From: Prochlorococcus sp. scB245a_519A13
GTDB lineage: Bacteria; Cyanobacteriota; Cyanobacteriia; PCC-6307; Cyanobiaceae
DNA: 64,000 nt
NCBI GenBank assembly: GCA_000634415.1
Contig: JFNH01000118.1
Location: forward strand, 62,001 to 126,000
Direction: 5' to 3'
The position numbers were made by a program, and so were the translations under genes. The notes below the pieces were generated by a model. That model had not been told where the DNA came from. It was given only the letters and a program-made list of their open reading frames with translations, and did not search any database. This document shows, piece by piece, positions 54,976 to 63,943 of this stretch. The number at the start of each line of letters is the position of its first letter. Position 1 is the stretch's first letter.

Positions 54976-55622
54976 AAATATACACTCATCTTTTTTTCGA
55001 TTGTGATGGTGTAATTTTAAATTCCAACACTATAAAAACCAAAACTTTTTATGATATTGCTCTTAAGTATGGGCATAAAAAAGCAGAAGAATTAGTAAGA
55101 TATCACATTGCTAATGGAGGAGTATCAAGATACAAAAAGTTTAAATTTTTCTTAGAAAATATTATCAAAAATTATAATGAGGATGAATTTAATAATTTAA
55201 TAAAAGAATATGGAAGTTTGTCTAAAAAGAAACTTCTAAAAGCAGAAATAACAAGAGGTATATTTCAGATAAAAAAGTTTTTTCCTAATTCATTAAACGC
55301 AATAATTTCAGGATCTGATGAAAAAGAATTGAAATGGATATTTGAGAAAAAAAAATTATCTAATTATTTTAATTATGGAATTTATGGCAGCCCAAAAAGT
55401 AAATTTGATATCTTCGATCAAATTTATTCAACCTTCAGAGGTGGAGAAAAAACTTTATTTTTTGGTGATAGTGAATATGATTATTTGGTATCTAAAAAAT
55501 ATAAAATGGATTTCATCTTTATTTCAGAATGGACTGAATTGAATCAATGGGAAAATTTTACAGCGGCAAATAATATAAAAACTTATAAAAATATATTAGA
55601 ATTTTTTAATTCTTATAATTAA
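54972..55622 (+). CDS. HAD-family phosphatase
   Basis: The 216-residue hydrolase has the nucleophile motif FFDCDGVILNSNTIK (Asp-x-Asp), a cap domain, motif II IISGSDEKEL and motif IV TLFFGDSEYDYLVS with the metal-binding Asp. It dephosphorylates a small metabolite, here probably a sugar-acid phosphate made by the neighbouring synthase or aldolase (inference). It overlaps kdsB by 4 bases. Confidence 0.86.
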   Translation: MKIYTHLFFDCDGVILNSNTIKTKTFYDIALKYGHKKAEELVRYHIANGGVSRYKKFKFFLENIIKNYNEDEFNNLIKEYGSLSKKKLLKAEITRGIFQIKKFFPNSLNAIISGSDEKELKWIFEKKKLSNYFNYGIYGSPKSKFDIFDQIYSTFRGGEKTLFFGDSEYDYLVSKKYKMDFIFISEWTELNQWENFTAANNIKTYKNILEFFNSYN

Positions 55623-55658
55623 ATTTATAGTAGATTATTTTAAGTTTTGAATTTTGTT

Positions 55659-56771
55659 ATGATGAAAAGAAATATTCACATAATACCTAGCTTGGGATAT
55701 GGAGGAGCAGAAACGTTTTTATTAAGATTATTGCCCAAATTTGAAAATAAAAATGTTGTACTGACTTTCTATAAAACTGAATATGATATGAGCAGAATTA
55801 AAAACAAAAAAATTAGTTACATTACATTAGATCCTAGAAGAACATCTATTAAAGATATTTATTTACTCATTAAATTATTAGCTTCTCTAAATGAAGAAGA
55901 TATTATTTTTTCTTGGTTATATATATCTGACCTATTAGCATGTTTTCTAAAATGTATTTTTTTCTGGAAAAAATTTAAAATAATTTGGAATGTCAGGAAC
56001 TCTATTATTACTGAAGAATATTCCTTTTTTTCAAATATTTCTTTTGAATTATTAAGGAAAGTGTTTATGTTTATTCCAAACAAAATAATTTTTAATTCTC
56101 ATAATTCAATGCTTGAACACATAAAGAAAGGCTATTCAAAAGAAAAGTGTATTACAATTCATAATGGTTATGAAAGATTATCAAAATTTCAAAAGCCTAA
56201 AGTTGAAAAAAAATTTTTCAAAATAGCCTATGTTGCAAGATATCACCCACAAAAGAATCATAAACTATTACTTGAATCAATCTCTCTATATAAGAAAAAT
56301 TTCAACCAAAATTTTAAACTATTTTTAGCTGGTAAAAATATAGATGATAAAAATAGTTTTCTTAAAGAACAAATAAGCAAACTTGATTTAAAATATAATG
56401 TTATTTTATGCGGAATACTTGATCAAAAAAAAATTCATGAACTTTTCTCAAAATGCGATATAACTCTTCTTCTTTCAAATTATGGAGAGGGCTTTCCTAA
56501 TGTAATTGCTGAAGCAATGTTATATGGAACATTCCCGATTGCTACAGATATTGGCGAAAGTAAATACATAGTAAATAAATATGGGAAGATAATTCCCCCA
56601 AATTCAGATCCTTTATTAATCTCATCATTAATAAATGATTTTGAAAATATGAAACGAAATTCCTTTTGTAAATGGCAAGCAAAAGTATGTGATTGTCAGG
56701 AGTTTTCTAAAGAAAGATTTTCACTCGAATCAATAAGCAAAAGTTTTAATTACATAACCGAAAATTTATAG
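55659..56771 (+). CDS. GT4-family glycosyltransferase
   Basis: The ORF track begins at TTG 55647; the tandem ATGs at 55659/55662 (MMKRNIHIIPSLGYGGAETF) are better starts. The GT-B enzyme has GYGGAETFLLRLL, FKIAYVARYHPQKNHKLLLE (conserved R..QKN) and YGEGFPNVIAEAMLYGTFPI with the E-x7-E type motif. It adds one sugar to the island's glycan. Donor unknown. Confidence 0.87.
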   Translation: MMKRNIHIIPSLGYGGAETFLLRLLPKFENKNVVLTFYKTEYDMSRIKNKKISYITLDPRRTSIKDIYLLIKLLASLNEEDIIFSWLYISDLLACFLKCIFFWKKFKIIWNVRNSIITEEYSFFSNISFELLRKVFMFIPNKIIFNSHNSMLEHIKKGYSKEKCITIHNGYERLSKFQKPKVEKKFFKIAYVARYHPQKNHKLLLESISLYKKNFNQNFKLFLAGKNIDDKNSFLKEQISKLDLKYNVILCGILDQKKIHELFSKCDITLLLSNYGEGFPNVIAEAMLYGTFPIATDIGESKYIVNKYGKIIPPNSDPLLISSLINDFENMKRNSFCKWQAKVCDCQEFSKERFSLESISKSFNYITENL

Positions 56772-56782
56772 GTCTTTAAAAA

Positions 56783-57595
56783 ATGAAAAATATTATTTTA
56801 CTTGGCTATAAAGGAACTATTGGTAGAAAATTATATGAACAAATCAAAAATGTACATAAAGTATTTACTGATGAAAAATTTAATATTAAGAAACTCACAA
56901 ATAAAAATTTTTTAATTAAAAATAATATTAATTTTATAATTAATTGCATTGGAGTTAAAGATAAAGAGGAATTATTTTTTAGTTCTAATTACGTCTTGCC
57001 TTCATATATATCTAAAAATTTATCTGAAATTGATCCTCTAGTAAAAAAGAAAATACTATATATTCATATATCATCAATAGGAGTAAATAACCCCTTCGAA
57101 AAATATAATCTTGATGATATAAAACTTGAAATCGGTAAAAAACAGAAATTAAATTATAATCTTTATGAATTTTCAAAGGCTGCTGGAGACCATGCCATTA
57201 TTAATAATATGAAAAATCTTAAAAATATTAAGTTTATTTTAATAAGGCCCTCAAATATAATTACAAATAATTCAAAATTTATCTTTAAATTAAGGATATT
57301 TCTTCTAATATTGCCATTCAGAATACCAAAATATAGAACAATACCAATAACAAAGATTTCAGATATCTCAGATTATATAAATTATTTATTAAATAATAAA
57401 ATCATGAAATCATACAAATCAAAAAATCTATACAAGAGATATGAGATAAGCAAAATAACAAAAGATTTTAATTTTATAATTCAAATCAAGCCAGCTTTAT
57501 CAATAAATATCATTAAATATATAATCAAAATTATCCCTAATTTCTTATTTTTTAGATCCCTAAAAAGAATTTTTATACTACTGTATTTTCTATAA
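56783..57595 (+). CDS. NAD-dependent sugar epimerase/dehydratase-like protein
   Basis: The 270-residue protein opens IILLGYKGTIGRKLYEQIKN, a Rossmann loop, then INFIINCIGVKDKEELFFSSN and the catalytic region ISSIGVNN followed by YNLYEFSKAAGDHAI (Tyr-x3-Lys-like). It is divergent and somewhat short, with a very basic, AT-driven C-terminus. A sugar-modifying SDR is likely. The next gene begins directly after its stop. Confidence 0.7.
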   Translation: MKNIILLGYKGTIGRKLYEQIKNVHKVFTDEKFNIKKLTNKNFLIKNNINFIINCIGVKDKEELFFSSNYVLPSYISKNLSEIDPLVKKKILYIHISSIGVNNPFEKYNLDDIKLEIGKKQKLNYNLYEFSKAAGDHAIINNMKNLKNIKFILIRPSNIITNNSKFIFKLRIFLLILPFRIPKYRTIPITKISDISDYINYLLNNKIMKSYKSKNLYKRYEISKITKDFNFIIQIKPALSINIIKYIIKIIPNFLFFRSLKRIFILLYFL

Positions 57596-58756
57596 ATGCA
57601 ATCATTAATCAAAAAAAAGATATTTATTATTGTTAATAGTCCACTATTTATACAACAACATTTACTGCCAATTATTAATAAACTTAAGAAAGATAATGAA
57701 CTATATCTTTTATACAAATATGATAAAGAATTTAAAATAAATATTAAAAATATAAAAAAAATATCGATACCTTTAACAAGAAATCCATCTTTATTGGATT
57801 TCTTATCTTTAATAAAATTAGCATTCATTAAAAATCTAATAAAGCCAGATATTTGTATTTCTTTTACTCCAAAAGCAGGGCTTGTTAATACACTGACAAG
57901 TTCTTTTTCCAGAAAAACTTACCATTATTTCACTGGGCAAAGGTGGGCTAATTTCAGTGGTTTAAAATTAAATTTTTACAAATTTATTGATAGATATATA
58001 ATTAAAACATGCGATAGAACTTTTTGTGATAGTTATTCACAAGCCTTATTTATTCAAAAATCTTTAAAAACTTATAAACCATTTGTTATTGGTAAAGGTT
58101 CTGTTTCTGGAGTTAATTTTAAGAAATATGATGTTCCAAATGCTATCGCGAGAAAAAGATTAGAAAAAAAAGAGAACTTAATAAATAAGAAAATTAAAAA
58201 TTTATTACTTGAAGAAAATTCTTCTAAAAAAACAGTTTTTGGTTTTGTTGGAAGATTAAATTCAGACAAAGGAATAAATGAATTACTAGAAGCCTTTAAA
58301 ATGCATAATAAAAACTTTAGCAATTCAATTTTATTGCTTATTGGCCCAAATGAACTTTCACAAAAATCCTATAAAAAAATCACCTCTACAAAGAATTGTT
58401 TTCACATAAAATTTTTAAAAGAGATCCACCTTATAATTCCATGCCTCTCTTGTTTGATTTTACCAAGTCATAGAGAAGGATTTGGCTCTGTTTTAATAGA
58501 AGCTGCGGCAAGTAAAGTTCCAATAATAACTACAGATATTCCAGGTCCAAGAGATTTTATAAAACATTTATATAATGGTTATTTGGTAAAACCAAAAGAT
58601 ATAAATTCTTTAAAAGTGGGTTTAGATTACTTTGCAAATAATTCAAATAATTGCTCTATTTTTGCCAAAAGGGCTTTTGATCTTTGTAAAAAATATTACA
58701 ATGAGGATTATGTAAGCAATCTATTTGTGAAAGAATTAACTAAAAAATTATTTTAA
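57596..58756 (+). CDS. GT4-family glycosyltransferase
   Basis: The 386-residue GT-B protein has KTYHYFTGQRWANFSGLKLN, a pattern seen in capsule and N-acetylaminosugar transferases, then VFGFVGRLNSDKGINELLEA (GR..DKG) and SHREGFGSVLIEAAASKVPI with the E-x7-E motif. Its N-terminal half resembles EpsD/PglA-like enzymes. It abuts the upstream epimerase gene. Confidence 0.87.
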   Translation: MQSLIKKKIFIIVNSPLFIQQHLLPIINKLKKDNELYLLYKYDKEFKINIKNIKKISIPLTRNPSLLDFLSLIKLAFIKNLIKPDICISFTPKAGLVNTLTSSFSRKTYHYFTGQRWANFSGLKLNFYKFIDRYIIKTCDRTFCDSYSQALFIQKSLKTYKPFVIGKGSVSGVNFKKYDVPNAIARKRLEKKENLINKKIKNLLLEENSSKKTVFGFVGRLNSDKGINELLEAFKMHNKNFSNSILLLIGPNELSQKSYKKITSTKNCFHIKFLKEIHLIIPCLSCLILPSHREGFGSVLIEAAASKVPIITTDIPGPRDFIKHLYNGYLVKPKDINSLKVGLDYFANNSNNCSIFAKRAFDLCKKYYNEDYVSNLFVKELTKKLF

Positions 58757-58794
58757 GTTTTATTATTAATATAGTATTGTAATTTAACTGATTT

Positions 58795-59820
58795 TTGACA
58801 AAAATATTTTTTTCTAAAAATAGTATTTATAATTCCAAATTAGTACTAATTGATGGATTTTCAGGTAGTGGGAAAATCCTTGTAGCAGAACTTCTTAAAG
58901 CAATTAAAAATACAGAGATTGTTAAATTAGAAACTTCTTTTGATCATTTGCCCATTATTTATAATCGCGGAAAAATAGAAAAGTCAGCAGCAATTTCTCT
59001 TCTAAAAACGATTTTTGATAAACATGTTTACTACACAAATATTGGGCGGGAAATAAACTTAAGAAGAAAAGATCTTACTTTTGCACTGGACCATCCAAAT
59101 AAATTTAAATATCTTAGTTCTATGTTTGGTAATCCTTTAAATGATGATTTAATTACCGATCAATTAAGTCCGAAACAAATATTTCCTTTTATGGTTCATA
59201 TGTCAACATTTTCAAATACACTCTTTGAAGATGGTTTTCACAATATCAATATTTTATATATATTAAGAGATCCTCTTTTTATTTTAGAAACTTACAGTTC
59301 ATACTTAAACCGAATAAGCTATGATCCAAGGGAATTTACTCCTAAAGTTAACTATAATGGAAAAGATATACCTTGGTATGCTGAAGAATGGGCAGAGGAA
59401 TACTTAAGAATAAATAATACAGAAAAAAGTATTATTCTTATCGATAAATGTCTTGATATATTTTTAAAAAAATTAGAAAATAATAAAATGTCTAAAAATA
59501 TATATAAAATTTTATTTTTTGAAGATTTAGTTTCAAAAATTGATAAAAGATTTTTTGAAATTGAATCAATATTTAATCAAGGATATGATAGAAGATGCTT
59601 TAACTATATAAAAAGAAAAAATAAAGTCCCAAGAACTTCTAATCAAATAGAGGAAGGATTCTGGAAAAGATATACTATCAAAAATATAAGTAGGCAAGGA
59701 GATAATGAAGAAATAATTTTAAAAAGAACTAAAGCAATGATTTCTAAATATTATTTTAACAAGTTGTTAAATCTAAGAGATAAATATAATAATATTAAAA
59801 AAACATGTCTTAAAGATTAA
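58795..59820 (+). CDS. P-loop sulfotransferase-like protein
   Basis: The 341-residue protein has a P-loop LIDGFSGSGKILVAELLKA, resembling the PAPS-binding loop of sulfotransferases, and a later INILYILRDPLFILETYSSY, matching the 3'-phosphate-binding strand (the RDP motif with nearby Tyr/Ser). It also has FEDLVSKIDKRFFEIESIF near the end. Sulfation of the surface glycan is a reasonable role, but a kinase-like P-loop enzyme cannot be excluded. Start is TTG. Confidence 0.6.
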   Translation: MTKIFFSKNSIYNSKLVLIDGFSGSGKILVAELLKAIKNTEIVKLETSFDHLPIIYNRGKIEKSAAISLLKTIFDKHVYYTNIGREINLRRKDLTFALDHPNKFKYLSSMFGNPLNDDLITDQLSPKQIFPFMVHMSTFSNTLFEDGFHNINILYILRDPLFILETYSSYLNRISYDPREFTPKVNYNGKDIPWYAEEWAEEYLRINNTEKSIILIDKCLDIFLKKLENNKMSKNIYKILFFEDLVSKIDKRFFEIESIFNQGYDRRCFNYIKRKNKVPRTSNQIEEGFWKRYTIKNISRQGDNEEIILKRTKAMISKYYFNKLLNLRDKYNNIKKTCLKD

Positions 59821-59891
59821 GCATATGAAGCGTTTAAAATTAGAATTAAATATTTTAATTAAAAAATAATTTTGCAAATACTTTTATAAAA

Positions 59892-60953
59892 ATGTCCAAA
59901 AATTTAAATATTTTTTTTGCAGCGTCCCCACTACATTTAATTTGCCTAAATGAGTATCGAGTAAAATATAAAATCAAAGAATTTAAATTAATTTTGCTTT
60001 TACATAGAGTAAATGAACATGCCTTAAAACAAATTTTCCTGACTTTAGAGATTTTAGAATTTAAAGATTACTTTATCTTTTGGATACCTAGAAATAAAGT
60101 TCTTAGATATTTTTATGAAATGATCTTAATTTATTACTTAAAAATATCCAATCCAAAAACTTTCTTTAAATTTCTAATAATAGATTTTAGAAATAATTTC
60201 ATGCATTCCTTAAGAAGATTTTTCAAAAATTCTGAATTTATATTGATAGATGATGGATTCTATACATTTGTTGCACAAAACAACTTTATGTCAAAAAATT
60301 ATTTTTTACCAGTTTCCAGTTATAGAAAACTTAAAGGATTAATTGTTAAAAAGCTATATTTTGGGAATTCTTACAAAAGGATTCTTAGTACTCCAATAAA
60401 ACTATATACAATTTACTTTGATGAAATAAAGAGTAGTTATCTCATTAAAAATGATTTAAGTGAACTTAGAAAAAAAATAAATTTTAAAAATATAAAATTC
60501 AATGAAAATGAGGTTTTTTTTACAGGAACTAGAATGGTAGAAAAAGGTGCCTTAAAAATTGAAGAAGAACTTGATTTAATTTTGGCGGCAAATAATTATT
60601 GGAAAAAAAAAGGAAAAATAATGAAGTATGTTGGAAAAAGATCTACCTCTAATGAAAAATTAGAATTTTTCAATAAACATGGCATTAAAACCTTACAATT
60701 CGAACTTCCATTAGAAATAGTTTTTACGCAAATTCAAATTATTCCTTCGCATATTTGCGGTTTGGGTTCAACGTTACAGAAATCTTTAAAAATACTATTC
60801 AAAGATAAGATTAATTGTTACTATATTGACTTATATGACTTCTTTCAAAAAGAGAATAAAAGTTATTCGATTCCTCATAAGAATGAAGTAGAAGAAACTG
60901 CGAGATATTATTCTAAGAATTCAGATAATATTACAACTATTTCAATTAATTAA
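59892..60953 (+). CDS. Polysialyltransferase/GT52-like glycosyltransferase
   Basis: The 353-residue protein begins NIFFAASPLHLICLNEYRVK, the opening pattern of bacterial sialyltransferases of the GT52/GT38-like group. It carries the D/E-D/E-G motif in ILIDDGFYTFVA, a MKYVGKRSTSNEKLEFFN segment, and IPSHICGLGSTLQKSLKILF, which resembles the conserved GxxSS donor region. Together with neuA and neuB in the same operon this is the best candidate for the enzyme that adds the nonulosonic acid. The call is motif-based. Confidence 0.6.
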   Translation: MSKNLNIFFAASPLHLICLNEYRVKYKIKEFKLILLLHRVNEHALKQIFLTLEILEFKDYFIFWIPRNKVLRYFYEMILIYYLKISNPKTFFKFLIIDFRNNFMHSLRRFFKNSEFILIDDGFYTFVAQNNFMSKNYFLPVSSYRKLKGLIVKKLYFGNSYKRILSTPIKLYTIYFDEIKSSYLIKNDLSELRKKINFKNIKFNENEVFFTGTRMVEKGALKIEEELDLILAANNYWKKKGKIMKYVGKRSTSNEKLEFFNKHGIKTLQFELPLEIVFTQIQIIPSHICGLGSTLQKSLKILFKDKINCYYIDLYDFFQKENKSYSIPHKNEVEETARYYSKNSDNITTISIN

Positions 60954-60977
60954 ATTAAGAATAGAATAATATCAAGA

Positions 60978-61730
60978 TTGATAAAAATTTTGATTAAAAG
61001 AAGAAAAATTAGAAAGTTTTTAGAAAAGGTACTTCCTACTAAGATACTTAGATTATTATTTACAATCTATGGAATAATTCAACCACCAAAAAAATCTTTT
61101 TCTCAAAAAGGGGAAGATATATTAATACATGCTTTTTTTGGCAGAAGAAAATATGGTTTTTATTTAGACATAGGGTCATTCCATCCTATTTGGATATCTA
61201 ATACCTGTTTATTACATAATATGGGTTGGCAAGGAGTTGCCGTAGATCTAGATGATTACAAATTAAATATTTTTAAATTACTTAGAGGTAATAGGGTTAA
61301 AACCATAAAATCAGCAATCGTTCCTTATAAAAATAAGGATAATTTTATCAATGTTTACAAATTTTTTTCAAAAAGGGGGTGGTCAGATGTAGATACAATT
61401 GATTTAGATACAGCAGAATTCTTGAAAGATAATGGTAGAGGAGATTATATAGTTGATAAAGTCAATTCAACTGATATTAATTCTCTTCTTGATACATTAC
61501 CCAAAGTGGATTTCTTGAACATTGATATTGAAGGTTTAGATACTCAAGTTGTTGATGCAATTGATTTGGATAAATTCAAAATCGATGCAATTTTATTCGA
61601 GGATAATAAAAATTATGGTGGGAATCCATTACTTGTAAAAAAGCTTGAAAAAAAAGGCTACTTTCATTTATTTACAAGTGGAGGCAGTGTTTGTTTTGCT
61701 TTAAAAAGTAGCATAAAATTAAAAAAATAA
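60978..61730 (+). CDS. FkbM-family methyltransferase
   Basis: The 250-residue protein has the FkbM pattern FSQKGEDILIHAFFGRRKYG, FYLDIGSFHPIWISNT (motif I), WQGVAVDLDDYKLN, and VDFLNIDIEGLDTQVVDAID followed by ILFEDN. These enzymes O-methylate sugars or other hydroxyl groups using SAM. It is the last plus-strand gene of the island. The start (TTG at 60978) is the likely one. Confidence 0.88.
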   Translation: MIKILIKRRKIRKFLEKVLPTKILRLLFTIYGIIQPPKKSFSQKGEDILIHAFFGRRKYGFYLDIGSFHPIWISNTCLLHNMGWQGVAVDLDDYKLNIFKLLRGNRVKTIKSAIVPYKNKDNFINVYKFFSKRGWSDVDTIDLDTAEFLKDNGRGDYIVDKVNSTDINSLLDTLPKVDFLNIDIEGLDTQVVDAIDLDKFKIDAILFEDNKNYGGNPLLVKKLEKKGYFHLFTSGGSVCFALKSSIKLKK

Positions 61731-61770
61731 TTCTATATTGTAAAACCTCAAAATCTATTATATTTATTTC

Positions 61771-62874
61771 TTAGGAAAATATTTTTTTTAAAAATCTCTT
61801 TATTCTTACATCAAAAAAGATATACAAAATGAAAGAATAGAATATAAAAATTGGATCAAAGATACCTTTAAGAACCAAAGCAAAAATCGACAATATAATA
61901 GCCAAACCCCAAATTATTTTTACAGTTTCTTTTTGATTTAATCCACTTTTTAAAAGCCTATGATGCAGATGAGTTTTATCAGGAATAAAAGGACTCTTAC
62001 CTTTTTTAATTCTATTAAAAATCACAAAAGCCATATCTATTATTGGGATAAACATTATTAACAAAACAACTACAAAATTAAGTCCTAAATTTGCATCAGT
62101 CGATGATATAAAACTTGCAATGGATAAATTAAATCCTAAAAAATAAGAACCTGAATCACCCATAAGAATTTTCGCAGGATTATAGTTAAATATAAAAAAT
62201 GCGATAACCGGACCAATTACTGAGGCTAATATACAGGTTAAATATTGCACACCACTTGTATATTCAATAATCAAAAAAGAGAACGCAGCGATTATAAATA
62301 TTCCAGCAGCTAATCCATCTGCACCGTCAATCCAATTAAACGCATTAATTATGCCTACAATCCAAAAAACTGTAATTAAATAACTTATAGTCGCGGGTAA
62401 TTCAACATTAGATAAATTAGGATTAATGTAAGAAAAATCTAATGTATCTATACTTAAATTATTTACCCATGTAATGGAAGCTATAATAAATTGATAAAAT
62501 AATCTAAACCTTGGAGATAAATTAAATAGATCATCAAATAATCCAAGAAAAAAAATTCCAGTAGCCATAAATAAGAAAATTCTTCCATATGCACTTATAT
62601 TTTCTAGAGAATAAGATTCTAAAACCCCAGTAAAAAGAACAGATAAAAGCCCGATAACAAAACCTATAAATAAAGCAATTCCACCTAATCTAACTATTGA
62701 ATTTGTATGTAATTTCCTTTTATTTGGTGTGTCAATAATATTAAACTTTTCCCCAAACTTTTTAACTAAAGGTATTAAAAATAAAGTACCTAAGAAACTT
62801 GTAGATAAGTTTATTAAAATTACATATTCCATCCTTGAGAAATCGATATTTTGCAAGCTGAAATTTTGAAACAT
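61771..62874 (-). CDS. wecA: Undecaprenyl-phosphate sugar-1-phosphate transferase (WecA/MraY family)
   Basis: The ORF track starts at 62943 inside galE; the ATG at 62874 (MFQNFSLQNIDF) is better. The polytopic protein has all family sites: DTPNKRKLHTNSIVRLGGIA, GLFDDLFNLSPRFRLFYQF, AFNWIDGADGLAAGIF, LMGDSGSYFLGFNLS and the cytosolic KTHLHHRLLKSGLNQ. It starts glycan synthesis by loading a sugar-1-phosphate, probably from UDP-HexNAc, onto undecaprenyl phosphate. It sits right after galE on the same strand. Confidence 0.92.
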   Translation of the reverse strand: MFQNFSLQNIDFSRMEYVILINLSTSFLGTLFLIPLVKKFGEKFNIIDTPNKRKLHTNSIVRLGGIALFIGFVIGLLSVLFTGVLESYSLENISAYGRIFLFMATGIFFLGLFDDLFNLSPRFRLFYQFIIASITWVNNLSIDTLDFSYINPNLSNVELPATISYLITVFWIVGIINAFNWIDGADGLAAGIFIIAAFSFLIIEYTSGVQYLTCILASVIGPVIAFFIFNYNPAKILMGDSGSYFLGFNLSIASFISSTDANLGLNFVVVLLIMFIPIIDMAFVIFNRIKKGKSPFIPDKTHLHHRLLKSGLNQKETVKIIWGLAIILSIFALVLKGIFDPIFIFYSFILYIFFDVRIKRFLKKIFS

Positions 62875-62887
62875 AATTAATAATAAA

Positions 62888-63943
62888 CTATAAAGTTGAT
62901 TTATTTTTAATAAACCAATTCCAGCTATGTCTGCACATATCACTAAGGGATATGCAAGGGGACCAATTAAAAAGTTTTTTTAAATTACTATTATCAGCGA
63001 CTAATGAGGTAACATCTCCTATCCTTCTCTCTTTAAATACATATTTTATTTCACAATTATTAACTTTCTGAAAAGTCTTTAAGACCTCAAGGACCGTATT
63101 GCCATTACCTGTTCCTAAATTAAGATTTAAAATTTGACTTTTATTAGAAGACAAATAATTCATAGCTAAAATATGCCCAAAGGCAAGATCATTAATATGA
63201 ACATAATCTCTAATGGCAGTACCGTCTCTGGTAGGCCAATCATTCCCATATATTTTTAAAAATTTCTTCTTACCCCCTGCAACAAGATTTAAATAAGGAA
63301 AAAGGTTATTTGGATTTAAACAAAATTTTTCACCAATCAAACCTGAAGGATCTGCTCCAGCAGGATTAAAGTATCTTAAATTACAAATCCGCCATTTTCC
63401 TAAATCACTAAAAAAAAGATTTGACAATATCTTTTCAATGGTTGCTTTGGTTTCCCCATAAGTATTACATGGCTTAATAGGTAAATCTTCACTTAAAAAC
63501 TTTTTTTTAGATTTACCATAAATTGTTGCACTACTACTAAAAATTATTGTTTTACAATCAAATTTGCTCATAACATCTAATAAATTTATAGTTCCATTTA
63601 CATTTACATCCCAATAAGATAGAGGATTAAAAGTAGATTCAGTTACTGACTTTAATCCTGCCATATGAATTACCGAATAGAATCTCTTATTTTTTTTTGC
63701 AATTCCTATAAATAATTTTTCTAAAAAAGACTTATCCCTTATATCTCCTTGAATAATATGAATTTTATTATTGAAATTCTTTTTCTTCTGAGTATTTATT
63801 AATTTTAAGTTCGCAATATTTAAATGAGAACTATTTATAAATGAATCAATTATGTAAACGTCAAATCCAAGTTCAAATAGTTTCAAGCATATATGGCTCC
63901 CTATATATCCAGTTCCTCCTGTTACTAAAACTTTTTTATTCAT
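62888..63943 (-). CDS. galE: UDP-glucose 4-epimerase
   Basis: The 351-residue SDR enzyme has VTGGTGYIGSHICLKLFELG, IHMAGLKSVTESTFNPLSYW, the active-site SSSATIYGKSKKK, TYGETKATIEKIL (Tyr-x3-Lys), and LRYFNPAGADPSGLIGE. It interconverts UDP-glucose and UDP-galactose, or the N-acetyl forms. It would supply galactose-type donors to the island. The wecA-like gene follows closely. Confidence 0.94.
   Translation of the reverse strand: MNKKVLVTGGTGYIGSHICLKLFELGFDVYIIDSFINSSHLNIANLKLINTQKKKNFNNKIHIIQGDIRDKSFLEKLFIGIAKKNKRFYSVIHMAGLKSVTESTFNPLSYWDVNVNGTINLLDVMSKFDCKTIIFSSSATIYGKSKKKFLSEDLPIKPCNTYGETKATIEKILSNLFFSDLGKWRICNLRYFNPAGADPSGLIGEKFCLNPNNLFPYLNLVAGGKKKFLKIYGNDWPTRDGTAIRDYVHINDLAFGHILAMNYLSSNKSQILNLNLGTGNGNTVLEVLKTFQKVNNCEIKYVFKERRIGDVTSLVADNSNLKKLFNWSPCISLSDMCRHSWNWFIKNKSTL

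Noticed and set aside
55342-55542. 66-aa same-strand ORF inside the HAD gene
   Set aside because: Out-of-frame reading within a well-supported phosphatase gene.
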